Assembly: GCA_009809945.1 (NCBI GenBank) | Contig: WTPW01000489.1 | Location: 316,223-380,222, forward strand | DNA length: 64,000 bases | Reading direction: 5' to 3' | Source of the DNA: Gigaspora margarita | Taxonomy: Eukaryota; Glomeromycota; Glomeromycetes; Diversisporales; Gigasporaceae | Shown: positions 1-11,019 of the stretch, one piece after another | Numbering within the stretch: the first letter of the stretch is position 1 | How the letters are laid out: the number at the start of each line of letters is the position of its first letter | Notes under the pieces: model-generated | The model's input: only the letters and a program-made list of their open reading frames with translations | Database searches by the model: none | What the model was told of the DNA's origin: nothing | Program-made: the position numbers and the translations under genes

Positions 1-261
1 ATTATTACTTTATATAATTAATAATTTAGGCTAAGTAAGGGTTAGTATTAGGTTAAATAATATAGTTTAGGCCAATTTTGTTAGTATAATATAGCTACTA
101 ATCAAACAAGCACAGCTCAATTGCAAAAGTGGAACATGTATTACTACTCTAGAGCTACAAAGATTAGAAACTGTCAAGCTCAAACACAATATTGTGCACA
201 AAATTTTAACTGAAGCAAGAAGAATGAACTTGAACATGCATTAAGAAGAAATAAAGAAGAG

Positions 262-882
262 CTTACAGTTAATAGAAAAAGGTACAGAAATCATGAGCCT
301 CTTAAATCAAAAAGATCTGATCAGCTTTTGCTAAGAATGTTCTTTTTGGAGCAGCTAATTGACTACTCAGGAGGTATGCTGGGCACATGGAATCAAATTA
401 GAAAGAGTAAAAAACAAAATGCTATAGGAAGAAAACCAGCATAGTTCACAGGAGTAGAAGAGTTAATACTGATAGCAAAAGAGTTAAAGTACCCTTCAAG
501 GTAATAGAACCTAACATACTCAGTCCTATAATTACACTCTCTGAAATAAGTGAAGACAAAAGAGTAAAGGACTGGGTTTTTGTAAATACAACGGAAGAGT
601 ATGAAATAGAAAAAGTAGTTCAGAAAAGGTATAAGAAGCATCTATTAATCAAGCACTAGCAAGCTGTAGTAAGAGAATACAATAGGAGCCTGGTTATTAA
701 CAAGTGTAAGGGCTGCGAACTCAATCAGGTAAAAGAAGCAGACTATAATAATGTCTGCTTGGTCAAAAAGAGCCAAAGAAAATACAAAATTGCATTTAAT
801 GCAAAACTGGTTGAGATTGAACACTCGAGTAATTATGACCATCACTTTATCACTCTGTTAAGTTACTTGGCTAAAATTACGA
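262..882 (+). pseudogene. Decayed transposon ORF (unidentified, LINE-like)
   Basis: Two frames read as continuous protein. About 262-490 gives peptides such as FLEQLIDYSGGMLGTW and VEELILIAKELKYPSR; from 501 a second frame runs VIEPNILSPIITLSE...KDWVFVNTT...NKCKGCELNQ, with one internal TAG at 657-659 (expected TGG or CAG). The switch at ~500 looks like a one-base loss. The CKGC pair followed by a further Cys suggests a small metal-binding module, but the family was not identified. The codons look protein-like, unlike the surrounding AT tracts. It is most likely the remnant of a LINE or another transposon protein rather than a host gene. Confidence 0.5.
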
Positions 883-899
883 CAAACAAGCACAGGTCA

Positions 900-1115
900 A
901 AATTATACACCCATCAGGAAATTTTATATATAGATATTGATCGATATATAACACTTAATCATTTTATATCGATTATAAAATATCATTATATATTAATCAA
1001 TTGAATAAAATCGATATATATCTAAATTAATATATATCATTTTCTATATTAAATCATTATATATCTATAAATCGGTTATAATCAGAATTATTTGAAATGA
1101 TATATAACGATTAAC
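900..1115. repeat. AT-rich array of ATCGATATAT words
   Basis: Dense, degenerate repetition of self-complementary words (ATCGATATA, TATATCGAT, ATTATATATC). The arrangement resembles the subterminal arrays of other elements in the window (for example 4060-4440 and 8870-8990). No terminal repeat was delimited. Confidence 0.5.
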
Positions 1116-1154
1116 AGATCTTTATCAATTACATAATATTTTGACCATCACCGA

Positions 1155-1330
1155 GTAAAAAAAAAAAAAAAAAAGCATTTTGTGCTATTTTTACTCCTCC
1201 CTCCCTTTTTTTCTCTCCTCTTCCATTTTTTTTCCTCTCCCTTTTTTTTTCTCTCTCTCTTTTCTTCTCTCTCTCTTTTCTTCTCTCTTTCTTTTCTTCT
1301 CTCTTCTTTTTTTTCTCTTTTTATTTTAAT
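1155..1330. repeat. Poly(A) tract followed by CT-rich low complexity
   Basis: A run of about 18 A at 1157-1174 is followed by a strongly pyrimidine-rich stretch (CTCTCT, TTTTCTTCTC) to about 1325. The apparent open frame through it encodes only Leu/Phe/Ser repeats and is not a gene. Confidence 0.8.
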
Positions 1331-1334
1331 ATTT

Positions 1335-2425
1335 CGAATTGTTTCGAAATATTTTAAAGATGGAAAATCAAGCTAGATCAGTAGATCTGTACCTAGATCA
1401 TACCAAGAATGCATTTGACTAATATTCCAAAATGTTTTAAAATGTTTCAATAATCATAGTACAAGATCAGATTAGATTCTTTTTTTTTTTTTTGCTTATA
1501 ATTTTGATCTTCTATCAATTTTATATTGTTTTTTTGTTTTTGTTTTCATTTTGATATTTTTTTGGTTTATTTTATTTCATTTAGTTTCATTTAGTTTTGT
1601 TTTGTTTTTTTATTTTTTTTCTTTTATTATTATTTAATTTTTTTATTTTATTTTTACAACAAATACCAACTCTAACTTTGGAAATCTAATGACCTTTCAA
1701 ATCTATGCACAAGCCAACTTAGCCTTTTGAAACTTTGCAAGAACAAACAATTACTTGCTCTAGCAATTTGTAAATTTTCAAGAACACCTCTTTAAAGAAA
1801 TAAAGGTTTAGTTAGTGCTTTATTTATTTTTTTGTTTGACATTATTGTTTTTTTTTGTTTTTTTTAATATTCTGCCAATTTGTGAGGAAAATAACATAGG
1901 TTTTTCAACACTTTGTAAGCAAACCCAAACTTTTCCGCGACTTTGCAAAAATATATACAAGTTGATTTTAGAATTTCTATCACGAACTCTATATAGAGAA
2001 ATGGAGATTTGGGCTTTTATTTTTTTTTATTCAGTTTGCTTACATTCCATTTTTTTTGTTTGTTTTCTTTTTATTTATTTCTTTAATTTTTATTTTTTTA
2101 TTATTCTGGCACATTGTGAAAACCTTCAATGATTTCTGAATTGAAAGAAATGAACTCTTACTTTAAAGAAATAGAGATTTGGGGCTTTGTTTTTTTTTTT
2201 ATTTATTCTTATATTTTTGTTTTTTTGTTTGATTTCTTTTTTTTTTACTTATTTTTTTAAATTTATTTATTTATTCCTGACTTTCTTTAAAACTTTGCAA
2301 GAAAACGATCTGATTTTTCTGGTATTTTACAAGAATACCAACTCTAATTTCTCTAGCGCTTTGCAAGAAGTAGCGAATATGAGTGAATATAATAGTAGAT
2401 GCAACAAAGTGCGAAAGTGATTAAA
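1335..2425. repeat. Pyrimidine-rich dispersed repeat E, copy 1
   Basis: It starts with a weakly palindromic block (TTTCGAAATATTTT ... AAATGTTTTAAAATG around AGATCTGTACCTAG) and continues as T-rich DNA punctuated by degenerate units containing CTTTGCAAGAA and ACCAACTCTAA (about 1660-1800, 1880-1970, 2285-2375). The same order of blocks recurs at 32670-34345, so this is a dispersed element, about 1.1 kb here. Open frames are Phe/Leu-rich by composition only; coding function is unlikely. Confidence 0.65.
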
Positions 2426-2429
2426 AATT

Positions 2430-2660
2430 ATTACTATTTTTTTATTTTTGTTTTTTTTTTGTTATTTTTTTTTTGAGGGTTTTTTTTGGTTTTTCATTTT
2501 ATTTATAATAATATATAATAAAAATATTTAATATAATATAATATATAATAATAATAAATAAATAAATAATTTTATATTAAATTGCAAAAACTTGAAAATA
2601 TTGATTAAAAATGTATATTTAATTTAAAATATAATATATAATAATAATAGAAAAAATCAG
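2430..2660. repeat. T-rich and ATA-rich low-complexity DNA
   Basis: T homopolymers followed by ATAATATAATA microsatellite-like sequence just upstream of the SINE. No gene or terminal repeat was seen. Confidence 0.6.
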
Positions 2661-2662
2661 TT

Positions 2663-3735
2663 CTGCGGGTCGATAGCATAGCAGTTATACTCCCAGGATG
2701 CAAATCAAAGGTTGCCAGTTCGAATCCCTCTAGAGACAAAATAGAAAAAACTAGCCAGTTAGGGAACTGAAACACTGTGGGAAAACAGGGACCCAGAAAA
2801 TCTACGGACGGACTTAATTGGGCAGTTACTATTATCAAATCTGTGGCGATGACGAGAAATGTGTCAGAACCCAATTTGGAATAACTGAAGTTCCACAAAA
2901 CGTAATATGAGGCCCAAGTCTGATATTTGTAATACTACATGAACTTGTAGCACCGTTGAACCGAATTGGTTAAGGGTAGAGTTAATGTAATAGGGCAAAT
3001 TAGTGCAGATCATTGCTAAATTTTTTTTATATATAATAAAATTAATAAGACGCCATATTGCTTATTAATGTTTATATATATATATAAAATAAGCTACAAT
3101 ATATAAATATTGGGCAACATAATTACTAAAAATTACATAAAAAATTATAAATAGCTAGTAAGAAAAGCCATAAAAGTCGATTCCAAATTTTCGGGTGAAA
3201 CAAATTTTTGGGTGAAACATTATGCAGTATATCGATCATTTTGGAATTTTATTCATATACTAGAACATATTTCTACAGTTTATAATATATAAATACTAAA
3301 TTATTTCATATATATATATATCGGGCATAAAGAAAATAAAGTATATATATGCGTTTAACGAAGACACTTCATGTGTATAGGTGTACCGCACGTAATATGT
3401 AATATTGCAGTAATGTTCTAGAATATTCAAGAATACAAAAATGATGATCACTTGATGATTATGTGGTACCAAAAATTTAGCCACATTTTGCTTATGATCA
3501 TTGATATAATTTAACTCTACCCTTAAATTCTGGTTTGGTTTACAATGATCTGACTACTCCGGCAGTTGGTGCAGGACACCGCCCTTAGGGCCATTAAAGA
3601 TATCTGGAGGAAATGTCGATCTTAGCTATGCTCTTCCAGAAGGGCCCCCTGTGTATAGTGATTTGGCGATGCTGATACATCATGTGAAAAGGGCATAAAT
3701 GTGGCAATAGGGTGTTCCGAAGAGAAAAAAACAAT
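2663..3735 (+). mobile_element. tRNA-derived SINE-like element (interrupted)
   Basis: The 5' end resembles a tRNA: an A-box-like segment at about 2674-2685 (ATAGCATAGCAG) and a strong B box at about 2717-2728 (AGTTCGAATCCC), 40-odd bases apart as in RNA polymerase III promoters. The rest of a tRNA does not fold convincingly, so it is a SINE head, not a tRNA gene. The body (higher G+C than the surroundings) runs to 2970, is split by the inverted-repeat element 2971-3525, and appears to resume as far as the A-rich stretch near 3735. The 3' boundary is approximate. Confidence 0.55.
2971..3525. mobile_element. MITE nested in the SINE
   Basis: Perfect 15-bp terminal inverted repeats: TAAGGGTAGAGTTAA at 2971-2985 and its complement at 3511-3525. 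Weaker inverted similarity continues inward (CAGATCATTG / CAATGATCATAAG). Flanks share only AATT-GGT versus AATTCTGGT, so no clean target duplication is visible. The ends resemble those of 43997-44356 (TTAAGGGTAGGGTGAA), suggesting one family. No coding capacity. Confidence 0.7.
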
Positions 3736-3752
3736 AATAGGAAAAATCTAAA

Positions 3753-3944
3753 TGGTGCCCTTGTGCATTTTGTGCCCCTAATGTACTAATAATTAATTTT
3801 ATCTAGAATTAGAGTTAGAGTTAGAGTTAGAGTCAAAATTAGTACAGAATTGCGAGAGGATCATTTTTGGTAAAAGTGCAACAGGGGTTACCCTAGTAAA
3901 ATTTTGAGATATCAAAATAGGAGCACAATGTGCATGGGGCACTG
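3753..3944. mobile_element. MITE with TTAGAG repeats
   Basis: Imperfect terminal inverted repeats TGGTGCCCTTGTGCATTTTG and the complement of CACAATGTGCATGGGGCACT. The interior carries four tandem TTAGAG units (about 3808-3832), a degenerate telomere-like motif. A related interior (GAGAGGA...CAACAGGG...TAGTAAAATTTTGAG) occurs at 46560-46735, but with different ends. Confidence 0.6.
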
Positions 3945-4059
3945 TCTAGTCTAGTTTTAATAATAAATAAAAAAAAAATTATAATAAATTGTGAAACCTT
4001 GCGAAAACATGTAAAATATTTAAAATTTAAAAAAAGCATGATTATGTGAATATAATAAT

Positions 4060-4440
4060 TATTAATTGCAAAATTGATATTATATTAGATATATATCGAT
4101 TAACCAGATATATATCAATTACTATTACTATTGATAATAATTGGCAGGTGATATCTTACTGGTTAGTAATCGATACATATCTATATATAAAATTTGCTGA
4201 TATTAGTATAATATCGAGTACCCGATATATATATGATATATTTATAATATGCAACCAATATGTGTAGAATATATTTATACACATACCTGATATGTGTAGG
4301 GTTCATTCAGGATATTGGACATATATCAGACATATATAGTACACACATAGTATATATAGCATATACATGCCATATATATATCACATATATAAATTCTATA
4401 ATACATCATGTACCTGATATGTACCTGATATAAAGTAATA
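4060..4440. repeat. Array of ATATGTACCTGATAT-like words
   Basis: Degenerate tandem and inverted repetition of ~10-15 bp words (GATATATATCGAT, CCGATATATATATG, ACCTGATATGT), ending in two consecutive GTACCTGATAT units. The apparent 73-residue open frame is a by-product of the repeat. Confidence 0.6.
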
Positions 4441-4523
4441 TCAAGAAAGAATAAATTCGAATATTCATATATTTTTTACAATCACCTAATTATCACTTTG
4501 CCATAACAATAATATAAAGCAAN

Positions 4524-6340
4524 CAAAGGTTGCCAGTTCGAATCCCTCTAGAGACAAAATAGAAAAAACTAGCCAGTTAGGGAACTGAAACACTGTGGGA
4601 AAACAGGGACCCAGAAAATCTACGGACGGACTTAATTGGGCAGTTACTATTATCAAATCTGTGGCGATGACGAGAAATGTGTCAGAACCCAATTTGGAAT
4701 AACTGAAGTTCCACAAAACGTAATATGAGGCCCAAGTCTGATATTTGTAATACTACATGAACTTGTAGCACCGTTGAACCGAATTGGTTAAGGGTAGAGT
4801 TAATGTAATAGGGCAAATTAGTGCAGATCATTGCTAAATTTTTTTTATATATAATAAAATTAATAAGACGCCATATTGCTTATTAATGTTTATATATATA
4901 TATAAAATAAGCTACAATATATAAATATTGGGCAACATAATTACTAAAAATTACATAAAAAATTATAAATAGCTAGTAAGAAAAGCCATAAAAGTCGATT
5001 CCAAATTTTCGGGTGAAACAAATTTTTGGGTGAAACATTATGCAGTATATCGATCATTTTGGAATTTTATTCATATACTAGAACATATTTCTACAGTTTA
5101 TAATATATAAATACTAAATTATTTCATATATATATATATCGGGCATAAAGAAAATAAAGTATATATATGCGTTTAACGAAGACACTTCATGTGTATAGGT
5201 GTACCGCACGTAATATGTAATATTGCAGTAATGTTCTAGAATATTCAAGAATACAAAAATGATGATCACTTGATGATTATGTGGTACCAAAAATTTAGCC
5301 ACATTTTGCTTATGATCATTGATATAATTTAACTCTACCCTTAAATTCTGGTTTGGTTTACAATGATCTGACTACTCCGGCAGTTGGTGCAGGACACCGC
5401 CCTTAGGGCCATTAAAGATATCTGGAGGAAATGTCGATCTTAGCTATGCTCTTCCAGAAGGGCCCCCTGTGTATAGTGATTTGGCGATGCTGATACATCA
5501 TGTGAAAAGGGCATAAATGTGGCAATAGGGTGTTCCGAAGAGAAAAAAACAATAATAGGAAAAATCTAAATGGTGCCCTTGTGCATTTTGTGCCCCTAAT
5601 GTACTAATAATTAATTTTATCTAGAATTAGAGTTAGAGTTAGAGTTAGAGTCAAAATTAGTACAGAATTGCGAGAGGATCATTTTTGGTAAAAGTGCAAC
5701 AGGGGTTACCCTAGTAAAATTTTGAGATATCAAAATAGGAGCACAATGTGCATGGGGCACTGTCTAGTCTAGTTTTAATAATAAATAAAAAAAAAATTAT
5801 AATAAATTGTGAAACCTTGCGAAAACATGTAAAATATTTAAAATTTAAAAAAAGCATGATTATGTGAATATAATAATTATTAATTGCAAAATTGATATTA
5901 TATTAGATATATATCGATTAACCAGATATATATCAATTACTATTACTATTGATAATAATTGGCAGGTGATATCTTACTGGTTAGTAATCGATACATATCT
6001 ATATATAAAATTTGCTGATATTAGTATAATATCGAGTACCCGATATATATATGATATATTTATAATATGCAACCAATATGTGTAGAATATATTTATACAC
6101 ATACCTGATATGTGTAGGGTTCATTCAGGATATTGGACATATATCAGACATATATAGTACACACATAGTATATATAGCATATACATGCCATATATATATC
6201 ACATATATAAATTCTATAATACATCATGTACCTGATATGTACCTGATATAAAGTAATATCAAGAAAGAATAAATTCGAATATTCATATATTTTTTACAAT
6301 CACCTAATTATCACTTTGCCATAACAATAATATAAAGCAA
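4524..6340. repeat. Direct duplication, copy 2 (1,817 bp)
   Basis: Copy of 2706-4522. It contains the truncated SINE body (lacking the A-box end), the 15-bp-TIR MITE at 4789-5343, the TTAGAG MITE at about 5571-5762 and the AT array at about 5878-6258. It continues into unique sequence after 6340, as expected if this copy is the true junction and copy 1 is the redundant contig end. Confidence 0.9.
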
Positions 6341-6379
6341 TTTAATAAAAATTATATATATATATTTTATTTATTTATT

Positions 6380-7240
6380 ATAAACAATTCTCTAACAAAT
6401 CAGTTACAATTTGGAATCTAATATCTATAATCTACAATTCTATAGAAAATAACTAATGAAATACTAGTAATAATACAACAACAAAAAAAGAAAAAAGTTC
6501 AACAAATCGGTAACAAAATACCTAAAATGCCCAAGAAACTAACAAGGTACCCAAGGTAAAATCTACAAGACACTCCAAAATGCATCAAAGCAATATCAAA
6601 ATCAGTGACAAACACCTAAAGCAACTACAAACTCGCACAGAGAGCACTCAAGAAAACTGACAGAGCACCCAAAATGAAATCTATACAAGAGACCCTGAAA
6701 TGCACCCAAAGCAATAATAAAATCAGTGACAAAACACCATGTAGTCATACAAGAACACTCAAAAAAACGAAGCAAAAACTCTAAAACAATATTGAAATTG
6801 GCAACAAAACACTAAAGCAATCACAAAATCATGCAAAGAACCTAAAAAAAACAGAAAAACTAAAGAATAGTATTTAGAACTAGAGCGCATTCACAAAAAT
6901 ATAACAAGAAAAAATAATAGCAATGAATAATACACCGAAATGGTCGACACAACACCAACGACGAAGTACTAACTAATGACTCTAATGACAAAATTAGAAG
7001 CTATTATCTGAAGAACCTAAAAAAGAAAAACATGAGTTAGTATTCGAACTAAAAAGTGATTAAGAACACCAACAACTGAAAAATACACACCGAAATGGAT
7101 GACACCAACAGCAGCAAAAAATGTTATAACAGTACCAATGACAAAGAAAAGTTGCTCCAAAATGAACGACAGTTACTTTCTAAAAAAAATTATTAGCAGT
7201 TAGTACTGTACTAAAAAAATTAAAATAAAATAGAAATAAC
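6380..7240 (-). repeat. Dispersed repeat F, antisense copy
   Basis: A-rich DNA with recurring words ACCAATGAC, ACACCGAAATGG, AAAACCTAAAAAA. Read on the minus strand it matches the style and blocks of 34620-35720 (GGTTCTTTAGATAA, TTGGTGT..CATTTCGGTGT, TTTGTTGTTGGTG). It is therefore a dispersed repeat inserted in the opposite orientation. No open reading frame of note. Confidence 0.55.
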
Positions 7241-7545
7241 AAAAAAAATAAAAAAAGATACTTATCTATTCTGATCTGAATAACAAGGGAAAATTTAAAT
7301 AAAATATAATATAAAAAATGATTAAATAAATTAAATAAAAAAAAAATTTAAAATAAATTAAATTATTATGTAATAAAAATAAAAAAAAATGTAAAAGTTT
7401 AAAAAAAGATAAAAAAAAATTAAATAAAAAAAGGTTAAAAAAAGTTAAAAAAAAATCAAAAGAATTGTTTAAAAATAAAAAAAATAACTGCTTAAAAAAA
7501 TAAATTAAAATAAATAAATATTTAAATAAGAAAATAACTAATGTT
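7241..7545. repeat. A-rich low complexity
   Basis: Runs of AAATAAAAAA, with little else. No gene. Confidence 0.8.
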
Positions 7546-7868
7546 CACCACAGGTAATTATCACATATAATCTATATAAATAAATAAAAATAAACAATTT
7601 AATTAAACAAAAGTTAATTTTTTTTTATGTTAGAGTAAAGGTAAATATTAGAGATTAGAATAGTACTTTATATATAGTAAAATTTAGCAAGGAATTTTCT
7701 TATTGCATAAAAAAAAGTGGTTTCATAGGCAAGTTTTTAGGTTAGAATAATTTTAGCAATTTTTTAAAAAATTCTTTGATTTTGTTATACAAAAATTGGT
7801 TTATATATTATACCTGATCCTGAATTTTAATTGGCAAATTAACTACAGGTGATAATTACCTGTGGTGT
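7546..7868 (+). mobile_element. MITE, telomere-motif superfamily, member 1
   Basis: Terminal inverted repeats are perfect over 19 bp (CACCACAGGTAATTATCAC and its complement near 7850-7868). The interior reads GTTAGAGTAAAGGT, then TAGTAAAATTTAGCAAGGAA, TGCATAAAAAAA, GTGGTTTCATAG, TTTTGTTATACAAA, and near the right end ATACCTGATCC..TTTTAATTGG. The same ordered interior is found, with other terminal repeats, at 18917-19248, 24059-24347, 33531-33878 and 48391-48666. No coding capacity. Confidence 0.8.
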
Positions 7869-8280
7869 AAATTAGAAATATTTTTTTAAATAAAATTACA
7901 TAATTTAAAAAATAAAAAAAATTAAAAAATAAAAAAAAATTAAAAAAATTTAAATAAAAAACTTAAAACTGAAAAAAAAATTAAAAAAAATAAAAAAAAT
8001 TTAAAATAAAAATAAAAAAAAGAAAAAAAAGAATTACTAGTAAATAAAAAAAATTTTTAAAATAAAAAAATTTAAAATAAAAAAATAAAATAAAAAAAAT
8101 GATTAAATAAAACAATAAAAAAAAATAATAAAAAAAATAATAATAAAAAAGCAATAAAAAAAAACAAAAAAAAAACAAAAAAAAAATAAATACCAAACTT
8201 AAAAAAAAAAAAAAAATAAAAGATAAAATAATAATAATTAATAATAATATATTGCATATAGTAGCTATGTGATGCAGTCA
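7869..8280. repeat. A-rich low complexity
   Basis: AAAAAATAA homopolymer and near-homopolymer DNA. The long Phe-rich frames on the minus strand are compositional. Confidence 0.85.
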
Positions 8281-8683
8281 CACTAAACCAGGAACAAAAA
8301 TTAATTAAAAAAATAAAAAAATTGTTAAAAATAAAAGTTTAAAAAAAAGTGAATAAAAAAACGTGTTTGCTTTATTTATTTATTTATTTATTGTTTCCTG
8401 CGCATATATGCAATATAGTAATTCTGGCATTACTATGAGAATAACTAGAAATTTAATTTTATTCCCACTATTGCTATAGATGCAATCCCATTATCTATTG
8501 CTAGTTAATACTGTATTTATCGGGTACCCAATATATTTCAAATTAAAAAAATTTTAAATAGTAAAAATTAATTTTTTATATCGTAAAGGATAAATTTTTT
8601 TGAATATATAGAATATATGCATTGTAAACAATAATTTAGAATTATAATATATATATATTTAAAAATTATTTTTATTATATATA
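8281..8683. other. No gene; ATTT microsatellite and AT-rich DNA
   Basis: Contains a short (TTTA)n microsatellite at about 8367-8390 and unremarkable AT-rich sequence. Confidence 0.6.
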
Positions 8684-8866
8684 CAGTCTACTCCTGCAAT
8701 AGTCATACCCAAAATAGTCACATTTTCTTGAAACTATATACCAATCATTTGCAGTAATATAAAATTAATTCTCATTATAATCACATGATGTAACTATTAT
8801 TATGTTTCTCTTGCTATAGTCATATCAGGTTTTGCCAAATAGCGTAACTATAGCAGGAGTAGACTG
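8684..8866. mobile_element. Tc1/mariner-like MITE (TA target duplication)
   Basis: Ends CAGTCTACTCCTGCAATAGT and the complement of ACTATAGCAGGAGTAGACTG agree in all but one position. The element is flanked on both sides by TA (8682-8683 and 8867-8868), the target duplication of Tc1/mariner/pogo elements. It is 183 bp with no coding capacity, so it is a non-autonomous deletion derivative. Confidence 0.8.
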
Positions 8867-8869
8867 TAT

Positions 8870-8990
8870 ACATTGGTACCTAATATATCCAAACTATACG
8901 ATATATGTATAATAGGTCACCGATATGTAATATTTTATACATTTTTCAAATATAGTAATATGGTACCTGATAGGTACTCGATATATTGGT
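8870..8990. repeat. GGTACCTGATA / CGATATA word array
   Basis: Repeated words TGGTACCTAATATA, GATATATGTATAATAGGT, GGTACCTGATAGGTACTCGATATA. It is related to the array at 4060-4440; a similar GGTACCC word at 8522 suggests the MITE above inserted into this array. Confidence 0.45.
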
Positions 8991-9129
8991 TTTTGATTTG
9001 CGAAAAGAAAAAAGATGGGTATCGCAAACAGAAAAGCAAATGAAAAGCAACTTGAGAGTATCATAGTGCACATATTAGAAAAAGAACTTATAAAAAGCTC
9101 TTTGAAAACTCAGAAGTCATACAAGAACT

Positions 9130-10460
9130 TTGTACGATAGAAGTTAATTTGCTTTTATACTGATGGCTTTTTACTTAATAGTGAGAAAAATCTAAAGAAA
9201 GAAGGATAAACCTAGGTTGGGTAGCTATAAAAAGTAAAAAAAGGCACCCAGGCAAGAGCTTGCAAAATTTAAAGGCGCAATTAGAGATTGGCCCTCTTTT
9301 ACTAGAGCAGAACTCGCGGCCATATGGTCTGCCTTAATAGTTGTGTTAGTAAAAGTAGTAGTAACAGTATAACAAACAGTGAAGCAGCAATTTAGACAAT
9401 TCGAGCAGGCAAGATGAAAGAAAAAAATAGTAAAATATTTAAGAGAAAAATCTATACTTGCTAGAACATATCAACTGAGTAGTACAAATAAAAGAGCTTA
9501 AGCTAAGACTAAGAAAAGTGAAAAGGCATAGCAGAAACACGAAAAATGAAAAAGCTAACAAATTAGCTAAAGAGGGTGCTTTGAGTAATAAAATTCTAGT
9601 ACCCAAATAGCTATAGAACAAAAGCGAATATACTGAGTTAAAATAGAAAAATATCAGGGTTGATGATGAGACAAGAAGCTACATTACACAGCTCATGAAA
9701 GTTTGCCTAAATGCAGAATGGTCACGTCTGAAAAGCATTACAAAATGGATTAATACAGAGGAGAAAAAGGATATGGTAGTATGAAAAGAAGTATGGAAGG
9801 ATATCGAAGGAATTAAAGGTTAGAAATGTAGAAGTAGTTTAGAAAACAGAGATTGGATTTTTAGGATTAAATGTTTAAATAATTTGTTACCAACAATGCA
9901 AGTACTTAAAGGAGAAAGGGTAGTATATATAGCAAGAACACATGCATTATTTGTCTGAGGGAACTGGAAACTATGGACCACCTAGCTGAATGCTCAGTAC
10001 TATATCTGCTTTGGGACATTCTTGAAAAAGAAATAAGCAAACTCATCAAAAAATTGGCAGAGATCAAAAACCCAACACAGTAACTAAACTCGGTGACCAT
10101 AATGGATAATATATTTGGAATACAGCAAAAGGAAAAGTTTACTGTAAGAAAAGAACTGATGCGAGGTCTAGTGACAAGATTGGTTATAGAGCAATAGAAT
10201 TCATAACTGGTTATATAGACAAAATATCTAGATATCTACAGGCCGCAGTAAAATGTTTCAAAAAACAGTTTCACAAATATATTTGGAGCTTCTGCTACGA
10301 ATAGGTAGTGGAATAGAAAATAGCCAAAGGTATAATGAAGAAGATAAAAGAAATAAAAGGAGAAAAAGCAAAGAGCCAAAAGAAAATACCACATCAGAAA
10401 AGGAGAACAAAAAACCTCGTAGGAACCAAAAAACTGAAAATAGTCAAGAATAAAAACTTG
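9130..10460 (+). pseudogene. LINE retrotransposon 3' half: RNase H and C-terminal Zn domain, decayed
   Basis: Pieces of the protein are readable in shifting frames: RNase H start FYTDG (9153-9167, first catalytic Asp), then WPSFTRAELAAIW (about 9289-9327, catalytic Glu), then ITNSEAAI followed by TAG (9369-9395), where the third acid is Asn (AAC, 9375-9377) instead of Asp. Next comes KRHSRNTKNEKANKLAKEG, where the last acid is also Asn (9557-9559). A C-terminal zinc-binding segment CIICLRELETMDHLAEC follows (from 9953), then KCFKKQFHKYIWSFCYE and a Lys-rich tail near 10440. At least four frameshifts and several stops make it non-functional. Both acid losses are D-to-N, explained by G-to-A. 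Confidence 0.85.
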
Positions 10461-10826
10461 AGAAGGTGTGAGAAAAAGATGATATCGCAAAAATGAAGGA
10501 GAGTATAGTTGAAAATTGGATAGTATGGGAAAAAAAACCAGCTTGGTCTTCTTTACTCAAAGTTAGACAATTAAATTGTTAAGCATTCTTGACAAGGCAT
10601 ACAATGGTCAGTTAATAATTATTGGGAGTTAATTACAATGATTACAAAATTCTTAGCAAGTTAAGAAACTGAGGTGAAACAGAAAGTTGTTTTGGCAGAT
10701 CGCATTGGGCACTAGCTTGGTAAATCATTATTAGATAGAACAATAGGCAGGTAGAATATATGATAGTGTAATTTACTTTGTATTCAAATAATTAATAAAG
10801 ACAGAACTGTTTAAATAAAAAAAAAT
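10461..10826 (+). mobile_element. LINE 3' untranslated region and poly(A) end
   Basis: Non-coding sequence directly after the LINE C-terminus, with an AATAAA at 10794-10799 and ending in an A-rich tail at about 10811-10826. This defines the insertion's 3' end and plus-strand orientation. Confidence 0.7.
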
Positions 10827-11019
10827 TATTATATGTAATAATATTATTATATATAATATTATTATATAATATTATTATTACATGTAATAATATTATTGCA
10901 TGTAATATTATTTATTACATGTAATATTATTTATTACATATAATATTATTTATTACATATAATAATGTAATAATAATATACAATAATATGATTATATACA
11001 ATAATGTTATTATAGGGAG
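10827..11019. repeat. TAATATTATTACATG palindromic AT satellite
   Basis: Tandem TAATATTATTATATA/ACATGTAATATTATT units. The same satellite continues at 11985-12018 and 12297-12375, so it was split by the two inverted-repeat elements between them. Related tracts occur at 17450-17525 and 21155-21250. Confidence 0.75.

Larger units (their letters stand above)
2706..4522. repeat. Direct duplication, copy 1 (1,817 bp)
   Basis: This segment recurs at 4524-6340 with a constant offset of 1,818. Every block compared by eye was identical, including the nested MITEs and AT arrays. The two copies are separated by exactly one N at 4523, and the second copy starts mid-SINE. This is the pattern of two overlapping contigs joined without merging, so it is probably an assembly artefact rather than a biological tandem duplication. 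Confidence 0.9.

Noticed and set aside
1182-2420. Long Leu/Phe/Ser open frames
   Set aside because: They follow T-rich and CT-rich low-complexity repeats; no motif, and frames exist only because of composition.
2605-2898. 97-codon minus-strand frame, repeated at 4486-4716
   Set aside because: Antisense to the SINE and duplicated with it; not a gene.
7981-8281. Phe-rich minus-strand open frames
   Set aside because: Translations of A-homopolymer DNA, not genes.
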